A program made the position numbers and the translations under genes. This document shows, in pieces, positions 33,785 through 42,683 of a DNA stretch of 64,000 bases. The first letter of the stretch is position 1. The number at the start of each line of letters is the position of its first letter. The stretch comes from Pedobacter hartonius (GTDB lineage: Bacteria; Bacteroidota; Bacteroidia; Sphingobacteriales; Sphingobacteriaceae). The stretch covers positions 186,001 through 250,000 of the forward strand of contig NZ_FNRA01000005.1 in NCBI RefSeq assembly GCF_900107535.1. The letters run 5' to 3'. The notes beneath the pieces are model-generated. The model was given only the letters and a program-made list of their open reading frames with translations, was not told the DNA's origin and made no database searches.

Positions 33785-34612
33785 ATGAACCTTATTGATT
33801 CAGAAATATCCAATTTTTATACCCGCAGTTCCGAAGAATCCAGGCTTACGCTTGGTCTCGGCCCGCTGGAATTTGAAAGAAATAAAGACCTTATATCCCG
33901 TTACCTGCCCGACCGGAAAGGTCTGATTGCAGACATTGGCGGGGGGCCGGGCCATTATGCACAATGGCTTGCTGCGCTTGGGCACAACATACTGCTGGTA
34001 GATCCTGTTCCCAAACACATTCAGCAGGCCGAAAGGCGGTCGAAAAGATCAAAATATGGTTTCCGGGCTGTTCTTGGCGAAGCCCGTGCGCTGCCGATGG
34101 AGAATAATTCAGCTGATGTGGTGATCCTGCACGGACCGCTGTACCACCTTCAGGATCTGGAAGAGCGTTTGGCCGTGCTCAAAGAGGCACGGCGCATCCT
34201 GAAAATCGGGGGAGTAGTACTTGGATTTGGCATTAATCATGCAGCGTCCACGCTAGCGGCGCTTCAAAATGGGTTGATTCATCATGATCAGGTATTTGCC
34301 ATGTGTAAGCAGGAACTGCTAAGTGGAGAGCATTATCCCCCGGCAGACTTTCCGGGAATTCTTGCACAGGCTTTTTTTCATAGTCCTTCTGCACTGATCA
34401 GTGAATTCAAGGCTGCGGGTTTTAATCCAACGGCTGTTTTAGCTGTTGAGGGTATGGCCTGGATGGATCAGCAGTATTTTGAAAGCTGGTCATCTCCGGC
34501 AAAAAAAAGACGTTTACTGGAACTGCTTAAACTGACGGAGGCCAACCAGGAGTTGCTTTGTCTGAGCCCTCATATGATGCTGGCCGCAGAAGTGGATCAT
34601 ATGGCGCCTTGA
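33785..34612 (+). CDS. Class I SAM-dependent methyltransferase
   Basis: A 275-residue methyltransferase. Motif I is I-A-D-I-G-G-G-P-G-H-Y-A, followed by the acidic strand end L-V-D-P-V-P (ribose binding), A-L-P-M-E-N-N-S-A-D-V-V-I-L-H-G-P-L-Y-H-L (motif IV region), and L-K-E-A-R-R-I-L-K-I-G-G-V-V-L-G-F-G. It should methylate a small molecule or quinone-like substrate; the C-terminal part, which sets specificity, is not recognised. It stands alone on the plus strand, convergent with the MerC gene. Confidence 0.88.
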   Translation: MNLIDSEISNFYTRSSEESRLTLGLGPLEFERNKDLISRYLPDRKGLIADIGGGPGHYAQWLAALGHNILLVDPVPKHIQQAERRSKRSKYGFRAVLGEARALPMENNSADVVILHGPLYHLQDLEERLAVLKEARRILKIGGVVLGFGINHAASTLAALQNGLIHHDQVFAMCKQELLSGEHYPPADFPGILAQAFFHSPSALISEFKAAGFNPTAVLAVEGMAWMDQQYFESWSSPAKKRRLLELLKLTEANQELLCLSPHMMLAAEVDHMAP

Positions 34613-34635
34613 GGAACACCATATCCTGATTTAAC

Positions 34636-35016
34636 TTATTGATGCTTACAGCGGCGGCCGTATTTCCAGTTGATCAAATGGGCGGCCGCAATTGTAAAGC
34701 CTCCCAACGGGACAATGAGGGCTTCCAGGGATTCAAAGATAAAATGGCCCGCAGCGATCAGCAGGAACCCTGTGACCAGCACCAGGACCGGCAATACCTT
34801 CCTGTGTTTCGGATACGAAATTCTCAGCGAGTAAATACCAACTATCAGGGAAAGGCAGATCATGGAGATCTCCACTCCGGTGTTGGCCAGGAACTCCAGT
34901 CCCAGCAGGGGCAAGGCAGTGATCACCAAAGGCAATGCGGCACAGTGTATGGCACATGCAATAGAAGCAGCCATACCGAGGTGATCTAATCTTTCATGTT
35001 TTGGGAACGATTTCAT
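34636..35016 (-). CDS. MerC domain membrane protein
   Basis: A 126-residue protein with four membrane helices. The signature A-S-I-A-C-A-I-H-C-A-A-L-P-L holds the paired cysteines of MerC. MerC imports mercury in resistance operons, but in Bacteroidota such genes often accompany zinc-responsive Fur-type regulators and are thought to handle zinc or related ions. Upstream is a perfect -7 element (minus strand, 35028-35021, TAACTTTG) and a palindrome GCAAT-TAG-ATTGC (35032-35044) in the place expected for a repressor operator. The start ATG is at 35016. Confidence 0.85.
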   Translation of the reverse strand: MKSFPKHERLDHLGMAASIACAIHCAALPLVITALPLLGLEFLANTGVEISMICLSLIVGIYSLRISYPKHRKVLPVLVLVTGFLLIAAGHFIFESLEALIVPLGGFTIAAAHLINWKYGRRCKHQ

Positions 35017-35020
35017 GCCG

Positions 35021-35044
35021 CAAAGTTAAATGCAATTAGATTGC
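35021..35044 (-). promoter_or_regulatory. Promoter and operator-like palindrome for the MerC gene
   Basis: On the minus strand, TAACTTTG (35028-35021) is an exact TAnnTTTG -7 element. Just upstream lies GCAAT, 3 bases, ATTGC (35032-35044), a perfect 5-3-5 inverted repeat. Its position next to the -7 box fits repression, for example by a Fur/Zur-type protein (inference). Confidence 0.5.
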
Positions 35045-35354
35045 TTTTGTAGTCTGGGCAGAAATATTTGAGCAAAAAGTGGTTTTTATGACCAGGAAAT
35101 TATTAATGTGATTCATGGCTTTTATTAAATACCCCCCTTAAAGGGGATATTTTGTGGCTGAAATATTATTTACTTTGCAACGTTCGGAATTATAAAATCC
35201 ATGCTTAGTACTCAGTAAAAGGTATAGGGTTTTTAAATTCTTAAAATAGTTAACTTTTATTACGCTAAATAATTCTGCTGCTGTCGTATATACAACGGTC
35301 AGGTACGGGTTAATCAATTCATCCTGTGAAAAAACAGCTCAATTCATCAAACAT
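35045..35354. other. Leader region upstream of the reg_prop kinase
   Basis: About 310 bases without a gene. It contains a palindrome CCCCTT-A-AAGGGG (35134-35146). An incomplete -7-like TACTTTG occurs around 35171-35177. The rest is AT-rich with no recognised element. Confidence 0.45.
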
Positions 35355-38300
35355 ATGAGATTATTTCTGATCTTCATTCTGTTGTGCAACACAGCTATGG
35401 CACAAGGGTTTAATCCCTATTTTACAAAGATAGGGACGGAGAAAGGACTGTCACATAAAAAGATAAACTGTATTATACAGGATAAGCGCGGGTTCATGTG
35501 GTTTGGTACCGAGGATGGCCTGAACCGGTATGATGGCAGATATTTCACCGTCTTCAGGAGCGAACCTAATGTTACTTCCTGCCTTTCAGGCAATATCGTT
35601 TCAGATATCTATGAGGACAAACAGGGGCTGCTCTGGATAGCAACTGCAGATGGCGGAATGACAAAATATGACTACCGTCAGCCTCCTTCAAAACAATTCA
35701 GACAATTTAAACACGACCGGAAAAATCCTGAAGGCATTCCCGAAAATGGCATCAACAAAATTACTGAAGATAATCAGGGAAATCTGTGGCTGGCTACCAG
35801 CGGCAGTTATGCAGTCCGCTTCAATAAAAAAACGGAGAAATTTGGCCCTGCACTGAATGAGAAAGATATGGGCACCAGAGGTATCCTCTCCTTTGAAAGC
35901 GACCGCAATGATATCCTCTGGGTGGGAAGGATAGGAGGTGGATTGCTGAAGATCAACACAAGGACTCTGGCCTATAAGGAGGATAGACGTTACCATAATT
36001 TATATGCCAACTTACCGCATAACACTGTTACTTCCATATTTAAGGACAAGACCAACGCTTTCTGGCTCGGCTCATGGGACAATAAAGTCTATCGTTACTC
36101 ACCGGACAGGCTGGATATTGGTGTTAGTCCTGAGGAGGCCCCCGCAGGTGTCCCTGCCGATGAAATGGCTTCTTTTGCAGAAGACAATAGCAACAGGATA
36201 TGGATGGCAGGTAAAAACACAGGGATTACTGTATATAACCGCCTTACACGACAGGTTTATCACTTCAGGCACAATCCGTATGTTGAGGGAACGCTGACAA
36301 ATGACCATGCCAATGTGGTTTACATAGACCGGAGCGGGATCGTATGGGTGGGTACCGACAATGGTTTAAACAAATACAACCCGCTCTTCTCTCCCTTTGT
36401 TCAGTATCCACTGAAGAAGAGGGATGATAATAATGTGATCGTTTATGATTTTTATAAAGATGAACAACAGAAATTATGGATCGGAACGTCTGACGGGATC
36501 GTTACCAAAGAGAACAACAGCCAGGTATTAGATTACCGCAATGTTATGTATAAAGGCCAGAAACTGGCGGTTACCAAATTTTTTATTGACCAGGATAAGA
36601 CTTTTTATATCGGGACGGATTATACACTTTTCAAGTATGATCCTGCAACAAATACCGTTATCCCGCTTCCCCATACGGATGAGGATCCGGTGATGAAGAA
36701 ACTGTTCAGTTCAAGGATTGTTTCTATCGTCCGGGATACCATCAATAATCATCCCGTATTGCTTGTTTCGCCCTACGGGCATTATCTGGCCTATTATGAC
36801 CTCAGGGAAAGCAAGTGGGTATCAAGGACAGATTCAGTTCAGCAGATCCTGAAAAGGTACGATATCAAGGACAACCTGATACGCAAATTCTATGCTGACC
36901 GTAATGGCAACATCCTGATCGCTACAAATAAGTTTGGTCTTGGCGATTGGCAGCGGGGAGGTATCTCTCCCATAAAATATTATTCCAGCGGTATTATGGA
37001 TAAAAATTCGATCAGCAGCGATAATATATTTGATATCTATCAGAACAGAGAAGGGAATTTTTGGATAAGTACTTATGGCGGAGGACTCAACTACTTTGAT
37101 AAAGGCACGGATAAGTTTACACACATCAGGTCTTCCAGTAATCTTACCGAGGGGATAGCGTCAGATGATGAAGACGATTTATGGATGCTATGCAATGGAC
37201 ATGTAAATAAATACGAGATAAAATCAAAACTCTATTCAAGTTATGAACTGCCCTTTCTCCAGAGTTCTGAAGGCTTGATGGGGTATATTTATAAGGACAA
37301 TGAAAATAACCTGTATGCTGCTGGCGTGAATTATTACATCACATTTAACCCCGGAAAGATTGCCAAGATACCGCCGAACCCTGAAGTTTTCCTTACAGAT
37401 TTTAAAATCTTTAATAAATCTTTCAGTCACTGGCTGGATCATAAAACCATTGTACTGAACTATTTCCAGAATTTTTTTTCCATAGAATTTTCTGCTCCTG
37501 AATATACGGGGGACAATGTATCTTATTCCTATATGCTTGAAGGTGTTGACAAGTCCTGGATCCAGGCCGGAAAGCACAATTCCGCAAACTACACCAATCT
37601 GGCCGGGGGAAAATATCGTTTTAAGGTGAAGGCTACCAACTGGAATGACACTGAGGTGTCAAATTATAAATCTATTATTATCATTATTACACCTCCTTTC
37701 TGGCTGCGCTGGTGGTTTTCTTCGATAATTGTTATCATTATTTCTACCATTGCTTATTTCTTTTACCGCTACAGGGTGAATACTTTACTGGAACAGCAGG
37801 CCATCAGAAACGGCATTGCGCAGGATTTGCACGATCAGATCGGTTCTACGCTGAGCAGTATTTCTGTCTATAGCGAAGTAGCCAAAATCTATCAGGGGCA
37901 GGATAAAGCAACTCAGCTGAACAACATCCTGGAAACGATCAGTCATACGGCCAATGAGATGATTAACGATATGGCTGATATTGTATGGGCAATCAACCCT
38001 AAAAATGATAATCTGAACAGTATCATGGTTAGAATTGAAAACTTTGCCAGACCCTTGTGTAAGGTTAAAAATATCAATTTTACCTTCAGGCATGTGGCGA
38101 AAAGCCAGGCCAATATTGCTGCAACCTGGATCCGTAAAAACCTCTATCTGATTCTGAAAGAGACGATCAACAACGCTATCAAACATGCAGATTGTGCAAA
38201 TCTGGATGTGGAAGTGAGGGTGGTGGACGATATGTTGTATGCCCGGATAAAAGACGATGGCATCGGCTTTGTCTCCAATGCGGATTTCAGCTATGATGCA

Positions 38301-38429
38301 ACGGGCTCGCTGGGAGGAAATGGAATGACCAATATCAGGTTGCGTGCTGAGGAATTAAAAGCGAAGCTGGTTATTGATAGCAACCCCGGCTCTGGAACAG
38401 TAATTCAGCTATCTGTAAGGATAAAATAA
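35355..38429 (+). CDS. Two-component regulator propeller (reg_prop) sensor histidine kinase
   Basis: A 1024-residue sensor. The signal peptide ends A-M-A-Q. Residues 20-690 are the two-propeller periplasmic domain, with repeated I-x-E-D-x-Q-G-x-L-W-I-A-T blades (for example Y-E-D-K-Q-G-L-L-W-I-A-T and R-E-G-N-F-W-I-S-T). A Y_Y_Y domain follows (about 700-770), then one membrane helix (W-W-F-S-S-I-I-V-I-I-I-S-T, near 785-805). The kinase is of the HisKA_3 type: A-Q-D-L-H-D-Q-I-G-S with His826, and an HATPase domain with N-N-A-I-K-H-A and D-D-G-I-G-F. Such kinases sense glycan breakdown products and pair with NarL-type regulators; here the next gene encodes only the receiver half. Confidence 0.93.
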   Translation: MRLFLIFILLCNTAMAQGFNPYFTKIGTEKGLSHKKINCIIQDKRGFMWFGTEDGLNRYDGRYFTVFRSEPNVTSCLSGNIVSDIYEDKQGLLWIATADGGMTKYDYRQPPSKQFRQFKHDRKNPEGIPENGINKITEDNQGNLWLATSGSYAVRFNKKTEKFGPALNEKDMGTRGILSFESDRNDILWVGRIGGGLLKINTRTLAYKEDRRYHNLYANLPHNTVTSIFKDKTNAFWLGSWDNKVYRYSPDRLDIGVSPEEAPAGVPADEMASFAEDNSNRIWMAGKNTGITVYNRLTRQVYHFRHNPYVEGTLTNDHANVVYIDRSGIVWVGTDNGLNKYNPLFSPFVQYPLKKRDDNNVIVYDFYKDEQQKLWIGTSDGIVTKENNSQVLDYRNVMYKGQKLAVTKFFIDQDKTFYIGTDYTLFKYDPATNTVIPLPHTDEDPVMKKLFSSRIVSIVRDTINNHPVLLVSPYGHYLAYYDLRESKWVSRTDSVQQILKRYDIKDNLIRKFYADRNGNILIATNKFGLGDWQRGGISPIKYYSSGIMDKNSISSDNIFDIYQNREGNFWISTYGGGLNYFDKGTDKFTHIRSSSNLTEGIASDDEDDLWMLCNGHVNKYEIKSKLYSSYELPFLQSSEGLMGYIYKDNENNLYAAGVNYYITFNPGKIAKIPPNPEVFLTDFKIFNKSFSHWLDHKTIVLNYFQNFFSIEFSAPEYTGDNVSYSYMLEGVDKSWIQAGKHNSANYTNLAGGKYRFKVKATNWNDTEVSNYKSIIIIITPPFWLRWWFSSIIVIIISTIAYFFYRYRVNTLLEQQAIRNGIAQDLHDQIGSTLSSISVYSEVAKIYQGQDKATQLNNILETISHTANEMINDMADIVWAINPKNDNLNSIMVRIENFARPLCKVKNINFTFRHVAKSQANIAATWIRKNLYLILKETINNAIKHADCANLDVEVRVVDDMLYARIKDDGIGFVSNADFSYDATGSLGGNGMTNIRLRAEELKAKLVIDSNPGSGTVIQLSVRIK

Positions 38430-38465
38430 ATTTTTCAATCTGTAGTATAATAAAATGACAAGATT

Positions 38466-38843
38466 ATGAGCACTCGAATAGCCATTTTTGATGACAATAA
38501 AAACATCCGCAACAGTATCATTTTGCTGCTGAGAACAGATCCGGCCTTTGAGGTGGTGGGCAGTTATGGCAGTGCGCAAAACTGCGTGGAGAAAGTTCTG
38601 CTCTCTAAACCGGACGTGATCCTGATGGACATTGAAATGCCGGGAATAAATGAAATTGATACGGTAAGACAATTGAAAAAGGAAGTACCACACATCAAGG
38701 TTCTGATACAAACAGTATTTGAGGATGAAGAGCGGATACTGGAATTGATACGGGCAGGAGCTGCCGGATATATCCTGAAAAGTGGCCTGAACCAAAGCCT
38801 GCGCAATACTATTCTCGGGCTAAACGCAACAGGCCATCCATAA
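38466..38843 (+). CDS. Truncated response regulator (receiver domain only)
   Basis: A 125-residue protein with only a CheY-like receiver: acidic pocket D-D-N (residues 9-11), phosphoacceptor D-V-I-L-M-D (Asp55), T/S position I-Q-T and lysine in Y-I-L-K-S-G. Partners of HisKA_3 kinases normally add a LuxR-type DNA-binding domain of about 70 residues, which is missing. The protein ends abruptly with a stop inside a strong hairpin (38827-38861). It starts 36 bases after the kinase. It may be a stand-alone phosphate sink or a decayed NarL-type regulator. The sequence M-P-G-I-N-E-I-D has Glu where a Gly is usual. Confidence 0.85.
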   Translation: MSTRIAIFDDNKNIRNSIILLLRTDPAFEVVGSYGSAQNCVEKVLLSKPDVILMDIEMPGINEIDTVRQLKKEVPHIKVLIQTVFEDEERILELIRAGAAGYILKSGLNQSLRNTILGLNATGHP

Positions 38844-38861
38844 TTTATGGATGGCCTGTTG
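38827..38861. terminator. Hairpin terminator at the end of the truncated regulator
   Basis: CAACAGGCCATCCAT (38827-38841), loop AATTT, ATGGATGGCCTGTTG (38847-38861): a perfect 15-bp stem. It contains the regulator's stop codon and stands between convergent genes. Confidence 0.75.
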
Positions 38862-38877
38862 ATAATAATACGATTTA

Positions 38878-39609
38878 TTACTTGGTCTTATTGACAATCT
38901 TGCCAAGTCCCAGTGGAGTAGCACTTGCTATAGTACGTTGTCCCTGGGCCCATAGGGTGGTGAATTCACCATCCTGAACAGCTGCATTCGGAAGCGCTAC
39001 CAATACGTTATCTGTACCGGTTTGTCTGAGTTCAAAATTAGCTGTTGCTGTTGGATCAACTTCAACAAAAGGGGAAGCAGTTTTAAATGCTATTCCTGTA
39101 GCTGAAGGCACTGCCTTTCCATTCAGAAATAAATCCACACTGCCTGCGTCAGGACTCAGGTTAACAAGACGAACCTTGGCCTTTCCGGCAGCAGGAGCCG
39201 TAAAATCATCAGCAATCAGCAGTGTGCTGACAGCCGATGTTGCTGTTTGCGGAACAATGTACACTGAAGAGTTTGTTTTTGGGGCTACACTCAGTGTGCT
39301 TGCAAGTATCTCTTTATTTGCGGATTGATCTGTTACCGTTAGTGTTACTTCTGATTTTACTGCGCCGACTGCAGTATAATCGGTGGAGTTCTTGAATGCC
39401 AATGCTTTTGGGCCTACCTGGGTACCATTCAGCTTTACTACAAGGTCAGGAGAATCGTATACACCGTTGATCACTTTAACGTTAGTCTGCTGATCCGGGG
39501 TAGTTGGATTGTCATCATCATCGCTGCATGAACTAAAAAAAAGAACAGCAGATAAAGCAGCGATACCTGCCAGATTAAAGATAGAAAATTTGTTTTTTAA
39601 GATTTTCAT
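38878..39609 (-). CDS. DUF4397 domain lipoprotein
   Basis: A 243-residue lipoprotein from M-K-I-L-K-N. The lipobox is F-F-S-S-C, followed by an acidic S-D-D-D-D-N tract that may direct surface export in Bacteroidota. The mature part has two Ig-like repeats of the DUF4397 type: V-K-V-I-N-G-V-Y-D-S-P-D-L-V-V-K-L-N-G and V-R-L-V-N-L-S-P-D-A-G-S-V-D-L-F-L-N-G. Function unknown, probably adhesion or cell-surface structure. An upstream ATG (39651) gives a leader unlike a lipoprotein, so 39609 is chosen. Confidence 0.88.
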   Translation of the reverse strand: MKILKNKFSIFNLAGIAALSAVLFFSSCSDDDDNPTTPDQQTNVKVINGVYDSPDLVVKLNGTQVGPKALAFKNSTDYTAVGAVKSEVTLTVTDQSANKEILASTLSVAPKTNSSVYIVPQTATSAVSTLLIADDFTAPAAGKAKVRLVNLSPDAGSVDLFLNGKAVPSATGIAFKTASPFVEVDPTATANFELRQTGTDNVLVALPNAAVQDGEFTTLWAQGQRTIASATPLGLGKIVNKTK

Positions 39610-39721
39610 AAGCTTGATTGATTTAGATTTTAAAATGTGGACATAAAACATCTGGTGGTGCTGCGATCAGCACCACTATTTTATATTGTTTACACAAAGA
39701 AGATATTTTTGACCGGCACTT

Positions 39722-39745
39722 AAAATCCCCAAAAAAAGGGATTTT
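39722..39745. promoter_or_regulatory. AAAATCCC/GGGATTTT inverted repeat
   Basis: Perfect 8-bp arms with an 8-base A-rich spacer, between the GH97 stop and the DUF4397 start (both minus strand). It could be a weak terminator for GH97 or an operator for the DUF4397 gene. Confidence 0.35.
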
Positions 39746-39803
39746 CATCCTAAAATTGGCTTTTCTTAAAAACTTTTAATTTCCGTAAGGCTGAAAAAGG
39801 CTT

Positions 39804-41810
39804 TTATATACCCGCAGAGATTACTGCGGCAAAACCTCCATTGCGTACCATTTTGATCTCGAACTTGTCAGCCGCGGTTACCTTCACGGTTTTCTTCCTG
39901 TAGTCCATTGCCTGGCGTCCGGCGTTGATGCCGTCTTCAAAATATGTCATGGTATAAGATTTTCCTTTTTCCAGGAAGCCGAAGCTAATCTGAACGATTC
40001 TTTCGGTCTCCTTTCCATTGGTAATTCCGCCGATGAACCATTTGTCTTTTTTCCTTTTGGCTACTATTGCAACTTCACCTGCCCGGGCTTCCAAAGCTTT
40101 CGTTTCATCCCAGGTAGTGGGTACACTGGTGATGAACTCCGTACAATCCGGATTGCGGTAATAAAGCGTCGGGTTATCGGCCAGCATTTGAATTCCGCTT
40201 TCAAATACAACAAATAGTGCCAGCTGATAGGCGCGGGTACCAACACTTGCCGCATTGGGCCTTTCTGCGCTATACACTTCAGGCTGCATGCTGATCATGG
40301 CTCCCGGAGTATAGTCCATAGGGCCAACGGCATTACGCATAAAAGGCAGGAACAGGCTGTTGTCGGGTTGGGTTCCGCCCATCTGCTCCATTCCCCTGAC
40401 GCCTTCATAGGAAATCACATTCGGGTATTTGTATTCGAGGCCTGATGGTTTAAATGCACCGTGAAAATCAACCAGCAACTGGTGTTTTGCTGCTTCTTTG
40501 GCAATGTCTTCGTAATAATTTACCATCCACTGATCGCTGCGGTCCATAAAGTCAATCTTAAGCCCTTTTACTCCCCATTCCTGGAAGGTTTTAAACAGGT
40601 CCATATGCTGATGTACAGTTAACCAGGTGAGCCATAATACCACACCAACTCCTTTTTCTTTTCCATAGCGGATCAGTTCATGTACGTCAACCTTTGGGTT
40701 TGGGGTATAAGGATCGCGGGTGGTCTTTGCCCAGCCTTCATCCATGATGATATATTTGATACCGAATCTGGCGGCGAAGTCAATATAATACTTGTATGTT
40801 TCCAGGTTGTAACCTGCAACAAAGTTCACATCCGGCCCATAGGGGGCAGCATCGTTCCACCATTCCCAGCTTGCCTGTCCGGGTTTAATCCAGGACGAAT
40901 CTTTAATCAGGCTTTGCGAGGCCAGCTTCAGGGTCATTGTATTCTCGATCAGCTGTTTGTCATCGTGGGTGATCACGAAATATCTCCATGGAAAGCTGCG
41001 CGTACCATTGGTTTTGGCAATATAGTCGGCCTCTTTGGTGATCTTTAAGCTGCGGTCTCCGTCGTCACCAAATTCCAGAGGGGTTTTTGGGAAAACAGCA
41101 TGCATCCCATTTTGGCCTGTTCCGCGGAGAAACAGTCCGGGATAATCTGACAGGTCTGACTCGCTGACCAGTATTTTGTATTGTTTCCGCGTATCGATGA
41201 GCAAGGGGAGGGTAGACATTTTATCTTCCGGTTTCCAGCCTGCAGAACTCACCGCAGTATATTTTTCCTCATAGGCTGTTTTAAAACTGCCCGGCTGCTG
41301 CACGCGGAGTAAATAATCTGAAGGGAAATTAAGTGCAAGATCTTCATTCAACACTTCAATTTCGCCCTTTTTTGTAGTGATGAAACGGTAGGCTACACCA
41401 TCATCAAACGCACGGAACTCAATAGCGTAATTCCCTTTAAACGTAAGGAGCAGTGAATTGTAATTGTTTCTTACTGTAGAAAACTTCAGTGAAACATAGG
41501 GCCTGATCAGCTCATCGCCTGTGCGTCTTTTGGCGCTGATCAGTTTCGGGTTTTGTGCCAGTATCCCGTTCCGCAGCTTTAAGGCGATGTAATTATTGGC
41601 AAGCAGGGTTTCATGCCCGGCAGCAACCGTATAATAGAATTTGTCCGTTAATTTGAATGAAATGCTGATCTGGCCGTTTGGAGACTTTAGTGCTAACTTT
41701 TCAGCTTTTGCATGCCTGGTTACATTTTCTGTATTGCGCAGTTTTGCTTTGGTCTCTGCCTTTACCGTAGTGGAAAAACAAATTGTCAGTATGATTAACA
41801 GTTTCTTCAT
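39804..41810 (-). CDS. GH97 family glycoside hydrolase (retaining type)
   Basis: A 668-residue secreted enzyme from M-K-K-L-L-I-I, signal peptide ending near V-K-A-E. The N-terminal beta-sandwich (residues 35-300) is followed by the TIM barrel and a C-terminal beta domain. The catalytic Asp in G-L-K-I-D-F-M-D-R is Asp420 and a Glu in V-I-S-Y-E-G-V-R-G is Glu469. Their positions agree with the nucleophile and acid/base of the retaining GH97 alpha-galactosidase of Bacteroides, unlike inverting SusB. It should remove terminal alpha-linked galactose or similar sugars in the periplasm. It is a single gene with no PUL partners beside it. Confidence 0.93.
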   Translation of the reverse strand: MKKLLIILTICFSTTVKAETKAKLRNTENVTRHAKAEKLALKSPNGQISISFKLTDKFYYTVAAGHETLLANNYIALKLRNGILAQNPKLISAKRRTGDELIRPYVSLKFSTVRNNYNSLLLTFKGNYAIEFRAFDDGVAYRFITTKKGEIEVLNEDLALNFPSDYLLRVQQPGSFKTAYEEKYTAVSSAGWKPEDKMSTLPLLIDTRKQYKILVSESDLSDYPGLFLRGTGQNGMHAVFPKTPLEFGDDGDRSLKITKEADYIAKTNGTRSFPWRYFVITHDDKQLIENTMTLKLASQSLIKDSSWIKPGQASWEWWNDAAPYGPDVNFVAGYNLETYKYYIDFAARFGIKYIIMDEGWAKTTRDPYTPNPKVDVHELIRYGKEKGVGVVLWLTWLTVHQHMDLFKTFQEWGVKGLKIDFMDRSDQWMVNYYEDIAKEAAKHQLLVDFHGAFKPSGLEYKYPNVISYEGVRGMEQMGGTQPDNSLFLPFMRNAVGPMDYTPGAMISMQPEVYSAERPNAASVGTRAYQLALFVVFESGIQMLADNPTLYYRNPDCTEFITSVPTTWDETKALEARAGEVAIVAKRKKDKWFIGGITNGKETERIVQISFGFLEKGKSYTMTYFEDGINAGRQAMDYRKKTVKVTAADKFEIKMVRNGGFAAVISAGI

Positions 41811-41999
41811 CAGTTTATTTTTGGTCATTTGAATCAAAAATACTATAAATTGGCAATAGGTTCCGGTATGTATTTTACTTGTTGCAGGATATTGGCCTGT
41901 TGAAATTCAGAATTAATACAGTATTTCATTCTTTATTTGTATCATCAAAAAAAAATTAGGCGCTGCCTGCCGGACGGTGGATCATAGAAACAGATAAGG

Positions 42000-42683
42000 A
42001 TGAAAATATTAATCATTGAGGATGAAGCAGAACTTTCAGATAGTATCAGTAAATACCTGACTACTGAACAATTCACCTGCGAGGCAGCGTATGAATATCA
42101 TAGTGCGATTGAAAAAATCCATATGAACGAATATTCCTGCATTATCCTGGATATCACGCTGCCAAATGGAAGTGGCCTTGATATTTTAACTGAATTAAAG
42201 AAGATGGATAAGGCAGACGGGGTGCTGATCGTCAGCGCAAAGAATTCCATGGATGATAAAATTATCGGGTTAAATACCGGTGCTGATGATTACCTGGCCA
42301 AGCCTTTCCATCTGCCGGAACTGGGCGCCCGTGTTTCTGCCATCATCCGCCGTAAATCATTTGGAGGTCGTAACCAGATTAAAATTGGTGACCTTGTTCT
42401 TGATATTTTGGATAAATCACTAAAACACCGCCAGGATGTAGTTCCGCTTACGCGCAAAGAATATGAATTGCTCTTGTACCTGATCAGTAACAAAAACAGG
42501 GTGGTTACCAAGGAAGCGATCGTTGAGCATCTCTGGGGCGAAGAGGTTGATATGGCTGATAATTATGATTTTATTTATTCCCATATCAAGAATCTGAGAA
42601 AAAAGATGATGAATGCCGGTGCTCCTGACTATATTAAAGTGGTTTATGGCATGGGTTATAAATTTATGATACCATCAGAGTAA
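42000..42683 (+). CDS. OmpR-family response regulator
   Basis: A 227-residue regulator. The receiver has the acidic pair E-D-E (7-9), phosphoacceptor L-D-I-T (Asp51) and lysine in Y-L-A-K-P-F. The C-terminal winged helix reads L-T-R-K-E-Y-E-L-L-L-Y-L, the recognition segment Y-D-F-I-Y-S-H-I-K-N-L-R-K-K and the terminal V-Y-G-M-G-Y-K-F. It overlaps the next gene, a histidine kinase, by one base (TAATG). It probably controls the outer-membrane and lipid-modification genes that follow. Confidence 0.95.
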   Translation: MKILIIEDEAELSDSISKYLTTEQFTCEAAYEYHSAIEKIHMNEYSCIILDITLPNGSGLDILTELKKMDKADGVLIVSAKNSMDDKIIGLNTGADDYLAKPFHLPELGARVSAIIRRKSFGGRNQIKIGDLVLDILDKSLKHRQDVVPLTRKEYELLLYLISNKNRVVTKEAIVEHLWGEEVDMADNYDFIYSHIKNLRKKMMNAGAPDYIKVVYGMGYKFMIPSE

